From positions 620,001 through 684,000 of the forward strand of contig NZ_JAJFZN010000003.1 of NCBI RefSeq assembly GCF_020731145.1: 64,000 bases of DNA. The letters are read 5' to 3'. Positions within the stretch are counted from its first letter, which is position 1, and each line of letters begins with the position of its first letter. Positions 58,001 through 64,000 of this stretch are shown one piece after another. The position numbers were made by a program, and so were the translations under genes. Under the pieces are notes generated by a model, which saw only the letters and a list, made by a program, of their open reading frames with translations, searched no databases and was not told the DNA's origin. This DNA is from Sneathiella sp. HT1-7 (GTDB lineage: Bacteria; Pseudomonadota; Alphaproteobacteria; Sneathiellales; Sneathiellaceae).

Positions 58001-58119
58001 CGACAAAAGTGTCGCAGGAAAATTATTCCATGTCTGCGCGGGAATAGTTTTGCGCGGCCGCTTATATGACACTTTTTCGATAGAGCAGAGCGCGTTTTTA
58101 TTAGTCTGTGGAGATTTCG

Positions 58120-58806
58120 ATGGAAGATGATGATATTGACCTCTCGGCCCTGGATGACGGGGAACTCGTCGAACAGATGCATGATGATCTGTATGACGGA
58201 CTGGCGGATGAGATTTGCGAGGGGGTGAACATCCTTCTGGGGCGCGGCTGGGAGCCTTACAGGGTTCTGACTGAGGCTCTCGTTGAAGGGATGCGAATTG
58301 TCGGCATTGATTTCCGGGACGGCATCCTGTTCGTGCCGGAAGTGCTGCTGGCCGCCAACTCGATGAAGGCGGGCATGGCGATCCTGAAACCGCTGCTCGC
58401 TGAAACCGGTGCGCCAAAGGCCGGAAAGATGGTCATCGGCACGGTCAAGGGCGATATCCACGACATTGGCAAGAACCTTGTCATCATGATGATGGAAGGT
58501 GCGGGCTTCGAGGTGGTGGATCTCGGCATCAATAATCCGGTCGAGAAATATCTTGAGGCGCTGGAGGAACATAAACCCGACATCATCGGCATGTCGGCGC
58601 TGCTGACCACCACCATGCCCTATATGAAGGTCGTCATCGACACGATGAAGGAAAAGGGCATCCGCGACGATTATATTGTCATGGTCGGCGGCGCGCCGCT
58701 GAATGAGGAGTTTGCCGAAAGCGTCGGGGCCGATGCCTATGGCCGGGATGCAGCCATGACTGTGGAAATTGCCCAGAAAATGGTCGCCGAACGCCGCGCG
58801 GCCTGA
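58120..58806 (+). CDS. Methyltransferase cognate corrinoid protein
   Basis: 228 residues from the ATG at 58120, which has GTGGAG 8 bases upstream; a GTG at 58108 is in frame. After an acidic N-terminus (EDDDIDLSALDDGE), a helical cap domain (about 20-95, FVPEVLLAANSMKAGMAILK) precedes a B12-binding Rossmann domain with GTVKGDIHDIGKNLVIMMME (Co ligand His114) and IIGMSALLTTTMPYMKVVID, GGAPLNEEFAESVGADAY. It is of the MtbC/MttC/MtgC type and would carry the methyl group from the MttB-family enzyme to the folate methyltransferase encoded at 61454. It is the first gene of a likely operon running to the window end. Confidence 0.94.
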   Translation: MEDDDIDLSALDDGELVEQMHDDLYDGLADEICEGVNILLGRGWEPYRVLTEALVEGMRIVGIDFRDGILFVPEVLLAANSMKAGMAILKPLLAETGAPKAGKMVIGTVKGDIHDIGKNLVIMMMEGAGFEVVDLGINNPVEKYLEALEEHKPDIIGMSALLTTTMPYMKVVIDTMKEKGIRDDYIVMVGGAPLNEEFAESVGADAYGRDAAMTVEIAQKMVAERRAA

Positions 58807-58829
58807 CGTCATGACCGGAGGAGCGTGAT

Positions 58830-59429
58830 ATGACAGCTGCGCCGGGGAAAACGCTTTTAATCGCCTGCGGCGCGCTGGCAGAGGAATGTTTCGCCGTGAT
58901 CCGGGCAAATGGCTGGGATCATATGGAGGTGACCTGCCTGCCGGCCAAGCTGCATAACCGGCCGGCCCTGATCCCCGAGGCAATGCGGAAAAAGATCCAT
59001 GAAAATCGCGACCGGTTCGACCAGATTCTCGCCCTCTATGGCGATTGCGGGACGGGCGGCGGGCTCGATAAGGTGCTGAAAGAGGAGGGCGTTGAGCGGA
59101 TTGCCGGCGCTCATTGCTATGAATTCTATACCGGTGCGACGGCGTTTGCGGCAATTGCCGATGCGGAACCCGCCACCTTTTATCTAACGGACTTTCTCGC
59201 CCGGCATTTCGACCGGCTGATCATCGAGGGGCTCGGCATTGACAAGCACCCGGAGCTGTTACCGCTTTATTTTGGTAACTATGAAAAGCTGCTCTACCTC
59301 TCTCAAATTGAAAATAAAGACCTTCAGGAAAAGGCGCGCGCGGCGGCGGATCGTCTCTCCCTGCGTTACGAGTATCGGTTCACCGGATTATCCGGCATTG
59401 GCGATTTTCTGAACCAGAAGGCGGGGTAA
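58830..59429 (+). CDS. DUF1638 family protein, role unknown
   Basis: 199 residues with GGAGGAGCG before the ATG. It has the DUF1638 pattern: KTLLIACGALAEECFAVIRA, LPAKLHNRPALIPEAMRKKI, ILALYGDCGTGGGLDKVLKE, GAHCYEFYTGATAFAAIADA and TFYLTDFLARHFDRLIIEGL. Conserved Cys and His residues (ACGAL, YGDCGTGG, GAHCYEFY) suggest a metal or thiol site. The biochemical role is not established. Being inside a corrinoid/folate operon, it may help make, load or use the corrinoid or amine substrate (inference). No signal peptide or membrane segment. Confidence 0.85.
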   Translation: MTAAPGKTLLIACGALAEECFAVIRANGWDHMEVTCLPAKLHNRPALIPEAMRKKIHENRDRFDQILALYGDCGTGGGLDKVLKEEGVERIAGAHCYEFYTGATAFAAIADAEPATFYLTDFLARHFDRLIIEGLGIDKHPELLPLYFGNYEKLLYLSQIENKDLQEKARAAADRLSLRYEYRFTGLSGIGDFLNQKAG

Positions 59430-59433
59430 GGCG

Positions 59434-59736
59434 ATGGCGCAACTTTCCATTCTGTATTGGCGCGATATTCCGTCCCAGGTCGTAGTCAAGCAGGGGCGAC
59501 AGAACGCCAAGATCCTGCTTTCCGACCGGTTTCAGGAGGCGATTGATATGGCCGCCATGCGCGACAAATCCCATGACAGCGATGCCTATCTCGAGGGTTG
59601 GCGCAAGGGCGACCCCGAAAGCGTTGAGGGTGATCTTCAGGCCGCGGCGGAAGCATGCGCAAACTCGCTGGAGACGACGTATGATGACGCCGCGCTCCGG
59701 GCGCTGGTTGTCTCCGGCGGCCGGAAGGAGGGTTGA
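59434..59736 (+). CDS. Small 'virulence factor' family protein, role unknown
   Basis: 100 residues. The start AQLSILYWRDIPSQVVVKQG and the middle SDRFQEAIDMAAMRDKSHDS match a small family named 'virulence factor' from a plant-associated bacterium; that label says nothing of its function here. It is soluble and acidic, with a single Cys. It lies 4 bases after the DUF1638 gene and its TGA overlaps the next start (TGATG), so it is translated as part of the C1 operon. A role as an accessory subunit of the neighbouring reductase or methyltransferase is only a guess. Confidence 0.8.
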   Translation: MAQLSILYWRDIPSQVVVKQGRQNAKILLSDRFQEAIDMAAMRDKSHDSDAYLEGWRKGDPESVEGDLQAAAEACANSLETTYDDAALRALVVSGGRKEG

Positions 59737-60269
59737 TGCCGAAACCCGCTTATCAACCCGCAAGCCGCAGTCCCGTTCCCCGCTCACGCGCCTTTTACTC
59801 GGTGCGGCTATGGTCCGTGCGCCATTCCCGTGGGCTGGAGCGAATCTACAAGCTTCTGGCGGGTGTTTTTCTGAAACTGCACCCGTTCTGGAAGTTCGTT
59901 GGCTACAAGCGTGCGGAAAAGCCGGTGGTGCTGATTGAGAAGACAGTGAAGAGCTTTCTTTTCGACTGCCGGATGTGCGGGCAATGCGTGCTCAGCGATA
60001 CCGGCATGTCCTGCCCGATGAATTGCCCGAAATCCCTGCGCAACGGTCCGTGCGGCGGGGTGAGGGCGAACGGCAATTGCGAGGTGGAGCCGGACATGCC
60101 CTGCGTCTGGGTTCAGGCCTGGAAGGGCAGCCGGAATATGCGGGCGGGAGATAACATCCTGCATGTCCAGCCGCCGGTCGATCATTCCTACCGCGGTTCC
60201 TCCGCCTGGCTGCGGGCAACTGCCCAATCTGCGGAGGAGAAAGATGCGCAGAAGGCAGAGGCTGTTTGA
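59736..60269 (+). CDS. MTHFR C-terminal-type (MetV-like) cysteine-rich protein
   Basis: 177 residues. After a basic start and a hydrophobic stretch (LLAGVFLKLHPFWKFVGY) comes a cysteine cluster of the methylene-THF reductase C-terminal family: FDCRMCGQCVLSDTGMSCPM, NCPKSLRNGPCGGVRANGNC, EPDMPCVWVQAWKG. About nine cysteines could hold iron-sulfur or zinc. In acetogens the MetV protein of this family partners MetF and passes electrons. Placed immediately before an MTHFR gene, it is probably a subunit of a MetVF-like reductase that here would run toward methylene-THF (inference). Confidence 0.85.
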   Translation: MPKPAYQPASRSPVPRSRAFYSVRLWSVRHSRGLERIYKLLAGVFLKLHPFWKFVGYKRAEKPVVLIEKTVKSFLFDCRMCGQCVLSDTGMSCPMNCPKSLRNGPCGGVRANGNCEVEPDMPCVWVQAWKGSRNMRAGDNILHVQPPVDHSYRGSSAWLRATAQSAEEKDAQKAEAV

Positions 60270-60270
60270 C

Positions 60271-61362
60271 ATGAGTACGCCTGCGCCCCACGACATAAGC
60301 TCACCTCTGCCGCCGCTGCCGGGTCATACTTCCCGCGGGCGGCTGGAACGGGTGCTGCGCGCCGGTGAATTTGCGGTCACGGCCGAGCTTAACCCGCCTG
60401 ACAGCGCGGATCCTAACGAGGTTTTTGATCGCGGCGCAGTTTTTGATGGCTGGGTGGACGGGATCAATGCGACGGATGGATCTGGCGCCAATTGCCATAT
60501 GTCCTCCGTCGGAATCTGCGCGCTTCTGACCCGTGTCGGCTATTCCCCGATCATGCAGATTTCCTGCCGCGATCATAACCGCATTGCCATTCAGGGAAAT
60601 GTGCTCGGTGCGGCGGCGATGGGGGTGAACAATATCCTGTGTCTTACCGGCGACGGGGTGCAGGCGGGGGACCAGCCCGGCGCCAAGCCGGTCTTTGATC
60701 TGGATTGCATGTCGCTGCTCCGGACCATTCGCCTGATGCGTGATGAGGGGCGGTTCTTGTCCGGGCGCAAGATCACCTCTCCGCCGCAGGTATTTTTGGG
60801 CGCGGCGATTAATCCATTCGCGCCACCTTACGACTTCCGGCCCTTGCGCCTTGCAAAAAAATTTGAGGCCGGGGCGCAGTTCGTGCAGTCGCAATACTGT
60901 TTCGATGCACCCATGCTGGAACGTTATATGGATCAGGTGCGTGATTTAGGGCTGGATGAGCAATGCTATATCCTGATCGGGGTTGGGCCTTTGGCCTCCG
61001 CGCGGGCCGCCAAATGGATCCGGAGCAATGTGCCGGGCATCCATATTCCGGATTCAATTATCGACCGGCTGGAAGGCGCGGCAGATCAAAAGCTGGAAGG
61101 CAAGAAAATCTGTATCGAGATGCTCCAGCAGGTGCGGGAGATGACGGGGGTCTCTGGCGCACATGTCATGGCCTATCGGCAGGAAGAACTGGTCGCGGAA
61201 ATTGTCCATGAATCCGGTATATTGAAGGGCCGCCGGCCTTGGACGCGCGAAAGTAATCCGGATTTCGAGGCAGTCACCGAGGCCTTTGAAACCGCCAAGG
61301 ATCAGTTTGAACATCCCATTGATCCAGAGGAGGCGGTCGCTGCCGCTTTTGAGGAACACTAA
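60271..61362 (+). CDS. Methylenetetrahydrofolate reductase, second divergent copy (MetF-like)
   Basis: 363 residues from the ATG at 60271, one base after the MetV-like stop, with AGAGG upstream. The MTHFR barrel is present in divergent form: GEFAVTAELNPPDSADPNEV, INATDGSGANCHMSSVGICA, PIMQISCRDHNRIAIQGNVL, NILCLTGDGVQAGDQPGAKP and AQFVQSQYCFDAPMLERYMD. It is longer than, and clearly different from, the biosynthetic MetF at 22762. With the MetV-like subunit it would interconvert methyl-THF and methylene-THF, the step needed to oxidise methyl groups that enter from the corrinoid protein. Confidence 0.9.
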   Translation: MSTPAPHDISSPLPPLPGHTSRGRLERVLRAGEFAVTAELNPPDSADPNEVFDRGAVFDGWVDGINATDGSGANCHMSSVGICALLTRVGYSPIMQISCRDHNRIAIQGNVLGAAAMGVNNILCLTGDGVQAGDQPGAKPVFDLDCMSLLRTIRLMRDEGRFLSGRKITSPPQVFLGAAINPFAPPYDFRPLRLAKKFEAGAQFVQSQYCFDAPMLERYMDQVRDLGLDEQCYILIGVGPLASARAAKWIRSNVPGIHIPDSIIDRLEGAADQKLEGKKICIEMLQQVREMTGVSGAHVMAYRQEELVAEIVHESGILKGRRPWTRESNPDFEAVTEAFETAKDQFEHPIDPEEAVAAAFEEH

Positions 61363-61453
61363 GTCGTTCCTGAACAAGAGAATTAGCGGTTCTGCCGTTT
61401 AATGAATGTGAGTGACAATTGGCGAAAGCCCCGTTTATTGAAGGTATGGCAGC

Positions 61454-62356
61454 ATGACGGATACCCTTATTTCCTCAGCGACTCGGGAAGTTATCATCGG
61501 GTTTGAACGCCCTTTCGTGATTATCGGGGAGCGTATCAACCCGACCGGTCGCAAGCTCCTTGCCGAGGAAATGAAGAATGGGGACTACAGCCGCGTGGAA
61601 TCGGATGCGCTGGCGCAGGTTGCCGCCGGAGCCCAAATGCTGGATGTAAATGCGGGAATTCCACTCGCTGATGAGCCACGCATTCTGGCGGAGGCGATCC
61701 AGTTGGTGCAGAGCCTGACCGACGTACCGCTCTCCATTGACAGTTCCATCGTTGCCGCGCTGGAGGCAGGCCTTGCCGTGTATCAGGGCAAGCCGCTCGT
61801 AAACTCCGTTACCGGCGAGGAAGATCGGCTGGAAACGGTTCTTCCGCTGGTCAAGAAATATGGCGCGGCGGTCGTTGCCATCTCCAATGATGAAACCGGT
61901 ATTTCAGAAGACCCGAACGTCCGTTTTGCGGTTGCCAAGAAGATTGTCGAGCGGGCGCAGGATTACGGCATTCCGGCCTCCGATGTCGTGGTTGACCCGC
62001 TGGTGATGCCGGTGGGGGCACTCAATGATGCAGGGCGGCAGGTGATGTCGCTGGTCCGTCGCCTGCGCGAGGAGCTGAAAGTCAATACGACCTGCGGCGC
62101 GTCCAACTTCAGTTTCGGCCTGCCCAACCGCCACGGCATGAACGCGGCATTCCTTTCCATGGCGATCGGCGCGGGCATGACGTCCGCCATTACCAATCCG
62201 CTGCACGAACCGGAGATGGCGGCCATCAAGGGGGCGAATGTGGTCATGGGGCATGATCCGAACTGCGTGAAATGGATCAAGACATTCCGTGAACCCGCCG
62301 CCGAAGGCAGCGAGGAGGCCCGTCGTGCCAGTCGTCGACGGAGACGCAATGCCTGA
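61454..62356 (+). CDS. Methyltetrahydrofolate:corrinoid methyltransferase (pterin-binding family)
   Basis: 300 residues. The pterin-binding barrel of AcsE/MtgA/MtvA type: FVIIGERINPTGRKLLAEEM, AAGAQMLDVNAGIPLADEPR, PLSIDSSIVAALEAGL, VNSVTGEEDRLETVLPLVKK and TCGASNFSFGLPNRHGMNAA. The residues that bind the folate and corrinoid in this family (the GERINPTGR start and the GASNFSFGLPNR loop) are intact. It would move the methyl from the corrinoid protein to tetrahydrofolate. A basic tail (RRASRRRRRNA) is unusual. The gene overlaps the next one by 8 bases. Confidence 0.92.
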   Translation: MTDTLISSATREVIIGFERPFVIIGERINPTGRKLLAEEMKNGDYSRVESDALAQVAAGAQMLDVNAGIPLADEPRILAEAIQLVQSLTDVPLSIDSSIVAALEAGLAVYQGKPLVNSVTGEEDRLETVLPLVKKYGAAVVAISNDETGISEDPNVRFAVAKKIVERAQDYGIPASDVVVDPLVMPVGALNDAGRQVMSLVRRLREELKVNTTCGASNFSFGLPNRHGMNAAFLSMAIGAGMTSAITNPLHEPEMAAIKGANVVMGHDPNCVKWIKTFREPAAEGSEEARRASRRRRRNA

Positions 62357-64000
62357 TCGGTCGCTGGGAAAAGAGGAAACCCATCTGATCGCTTTCATGC
62401 CGTCGGGCAAGCGAGGGCGCTTTCCCCATGGAACGCCGGTGTTGGAGGCTGCGCGTCTTCTCGGGGTAGATATCGACAGTGTGTGCGGTGGACGCGGGAT
62501 TTGCGGCCGTTGTCAGGTAGATTTGACCGTAGGCCGCTTTTCCAAGCATGGGGTGACCAGCCGGGAAGATTCGCTCTCTCCTTTCAACGAGGTTGAAGAA
62601 AATTACAAGGGGCGCCGCAAGCTGAAGGAGGGGCGTCGCCTCAGTTGTCAGGCGCAGCTTCTGGGTGACGCAGTCATCGATGTGCCTGCCACCAGCCAGG
62701 TGCATAAGCAGGTCGTTGTCAAACAGGTGGATGATCGCAAGATCGAGATGGACCCGGCGATCCGGCTGCATTTTGTGCAGGTGCTGGAACCGGATATGCA
62801 TAATCCCACCGGCGATTTTGAGAGGCTTTGCGCTGCATTGAAGCAGCAATGGGATCTTGATGATCTGGAATGTGATATCCGGACCTTGCAGACCCTGCAA
62901 AAGACATTGCGGGCGGGGAACTGGAACGTTACGGTTGCCGTGCATCGCGGCACGCGGATCACAAAAATCTGGCCCGGTTTCAACAGTCATGCTTATGGTA
63001 TCGCCGTCGATGTTGGCTCCACCACCATCGCCATGCATCTTTGTGATCTCTCCACCGGGGCAGTGATTGCCTCGGCAGGAATGATGAACCCGCAGATCCG
63101 TTATGGCGAAGACCTGATGAGTCGGGTCTCGTATGTAATGATGAACCCGGGCGGGGAACTCCTGCTGACGGAAGCGGTGCGCGGCGGCATCAATGACCTG
63201 ATCGCGGAGGTAACAAACGAGGCGAAGGTTGATCCGGACGATATCCTGAACGCGGTTTTTGTCGGCAACCCGATCATGCACCATCTACTGCTCGGGATTG
63301 ATCCGACAGAACTCGGCGGTGCGCCATTTGCACTGGCCACCAATTCGGGCATGATCGTCTGGGCGAGCGAGGTCGGCATGATTTCCAACCCCGATTGTCG
63401 TGCCTATTTCCTGCCCTGTATCGCGGGACATGTAGGGGCTGATACGGCGGCGGTCATTCTGTCGGAGGCTCCGTATTTGCAGGAGCAGATGACCCTTATT
63501 ATTGATGTCGGTACCAATGCGGAGATTGTGTTGGGCAATAACGAGCGATTGCTGGCCGCCTCATCGCCAACCGGTCCGGCGTTTGAGGGCGCGCAGATTT
63601 CCTGTGGCCAGCGGGCGGCGGCAGGCGCAATTGAACGCGTTCGCATCGATCCTGAAACATTGGAGCCGCGCTTCAAGGTGATCGGTTCCGATCTCTGGTC
63701 GAATGAGCCGGGGTTTGAGGAAGCGACGAAGAAAATCGGGATTACCGGCATTTGCGGTTCCGGCATCATTGAGGTGATGGCGGAGATGTATCTCGCGGGC
63801 ATTTTAAGCAGCGATGGCGTGATTGACGGATCCATGTCAGCGAAAAGCCCGCGTGTGGTCGCTGATGGTCGGACTTTTTCCTATGTCATCCGCGACGGTG
63901 AGAGCGAGATCAAAATATACCAGACGGACGTTCGAGCGATCCAGCTGGCGAAGGCGGCTCTCTATGCAGGGGCGAAGCTGCTGATGGACCGTCTTGATCT
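62349..64000 (+). CDS. Corrinoid-activating 2Fe-2S/ASKHA ATPase (RamA/RACE-like), 3' end outside window
   Basis: 550 codons are visible, open to the window end. The N-terminus (AFMPSGKRGRFPHGTPVLEA) leads into a plant-type ferredoxin domain with Cys46, Cys52, Cys55 (SVCGGRGICGRCQ) and Cys100 (RRLSCQAQ). A linker follows, then a large ASKHA domain of the DUF4445 group: AVDVGSTTIAMHLCDLSTG, FVGNPIMHHLLLGIDP, PCIAGHVGADTAAVILSE, IDVGTNAEIVLGNN and SPTGPAFEGAQISCGQRAAA. Such proteins reduce inactive Co(II) corrinoid back to Co(I) using ATP. The gene overlaps the folate methyltransferase gene by 8 bases and completes the set needed for corrinoid methyl transfer. Confidence 0.93.
   Translation, partial: MPDRSLGKEETHLIAFMPSGKRGRFPHGTPVLEAARLLGVDIDSVCGGRGICGRCQVDLTVGRFSKHGVTSREDSLSPFNEVEENYKGRRKLKEGRRLSCQAQLLGDAVIDVPATSQVHKQVVVKQVDDRKIEMDPAIRLHFVQVLEPDMHNPTGDFERLCAALKQQWDLDDLECDIRTLQTLQKTLRAGNWNVTVAVHRGTRITKIWPGFNSHAYGIAVDVGSTTIAMHLCDLSTGAVIASAGMMNPQIRYGEDLMSRVSYVMMNPGGELLLTEAVRGGINDLIAEVTNEAKVDPDDILNAVFVGNPIMHHLLLGIDPTELGGAPFALATNSGMIVWASEVGMISNPDCRAYFLPCIAGHVGADTAAVILSEAPYLQEQMTLIIDVGTNAEIVLGNNERLLAASSPTGPAFEGAQISCGQRAAAGAIERVRIDPETLEPRFKVIGSDLWSNEPGFEEATKKIGITGICGSGIIEVMAEMYLAGILSSDGVIDGSMSAKSPRVVADGRTFSYVIRDGESEIKIYQTDVRAIQLAKAALYAGAKLLMDRLD

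Noticed and set aside
57233-59154. Long minus-strand frames (to 58417 and 59154) opposite the flavoprotein, corrinoid protein and DUF1638 genes
   Set aside because: They run through the intergenic gap and several real genes and show low-complexity, non-globular sequence.
62277-63284. 335-codon minus-strand frame near the window end
   Set aside because: It is opposite the ferredoxin/ASKHA activator, whose cysteine motif and ATPase motifs are clear on the plus strand.
1-64000. Mobile elements, CRISPR arrays, tRNA and rRNA genes
   Set aside because: No transposase or integrase, no spaced identical repeats and no RNA gene features were found in reading the window; a dedicated tRNA and repeat scan would be needed to be certain.

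Overview
The window reads as a chromosomal segment of a moderate-GC alphaproteobacterium, probably marine or free-living. The inference rests on gene content and order: an alphaproteobacterial-style cpa/tad block, phoR-pstSCAB-phoU-phoB, an ArsR-methyltransferase regulator ahead of metF-metH, the five-step hut pathway with hutF and hutG, and an aerobic corrinoid/folate C1 cluster. No rRNA, tRNA, CRISPR array, insertion sequence or prophage was seen. Genes are tightly packed, with many ATGA/TGATG overlaps and convergent gene ends only a few bases apart.

Layout. (1) 1-8579: Flp pilin end, then cpaB-cpaC-cpaD-cpaE-cpaF-tadB-tadC, the core of a Tad/Flp pilus. (2) 8580-11494: a strange helically phased array of CCATGG-like words, then two minus-strand genes: a TPR-SPOR lipoprotein that probably supplies the TadD role, and an unknown small protein. 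(3) 11689-19941: a sirtuin, then the phosphate regulon (phoR, a four-repeat Pho-box array, pstS-pstC-pstA-pstB-phoU-phoB). (4) 19996-21490: mlaC and mlaA, for outer-membrane lipid asymmetry. (5) 21754-27431: a perfect operator palindrome followed by an ArsR-methyltransferase regulator, metF and cobalamin-dependent metH. (6) 27517-38645: YHS protein, multicopper oxidase, 5-oxoprolinase-type enzyme, a MidA-like methyltransferase with a helical repeat tail, rfbA, and the sulfate activation pair cysD/cysNC. (7) 38957-46295: a pqi lipid-transport operon with PqiA split into two proteins, coupled to a phosphonate/phosphate diesterase of the sulfatase superfamily, a class II aldolase, a MaoC hydratase and an SDR. 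(8) 46292-53725: hutIHGU facing hutF-hutC around a perfect 18-bp operator. (9) 53722-64000: an MttB-family methyltransferase (minus strand) and, on the plus strand, a dimethylglycine-dehydrogenase-like flavoprotein, a corrinoid protein, DUF1638, a 'virulence factor' family protein, a MetV-like iron-sulfur protein, a second MTHFR, a methyl-THF:corrinoid methyltransferase and the start of a corrinoid-reactivating ferredoxin-ATPase.

The last block is the most interesting. It holds every part needed to take a methyl group from a methylated amine to a corrinoid, pass it to tetrahydrofolate, oxidise methyl-THF to methylene-THF with a MetV/MetF-like pair, repair oxidised corrinoid, and demethylate the dimethylamine product with a folate-linked flavoprotein. 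This is an acetogen-style methyltransferase system in what looks like an aerobic proteobacterium, and two of its members have no assigned role. The substrate cannot be read from sequence; glycine betaine or a similar quaternary amine is an inference.
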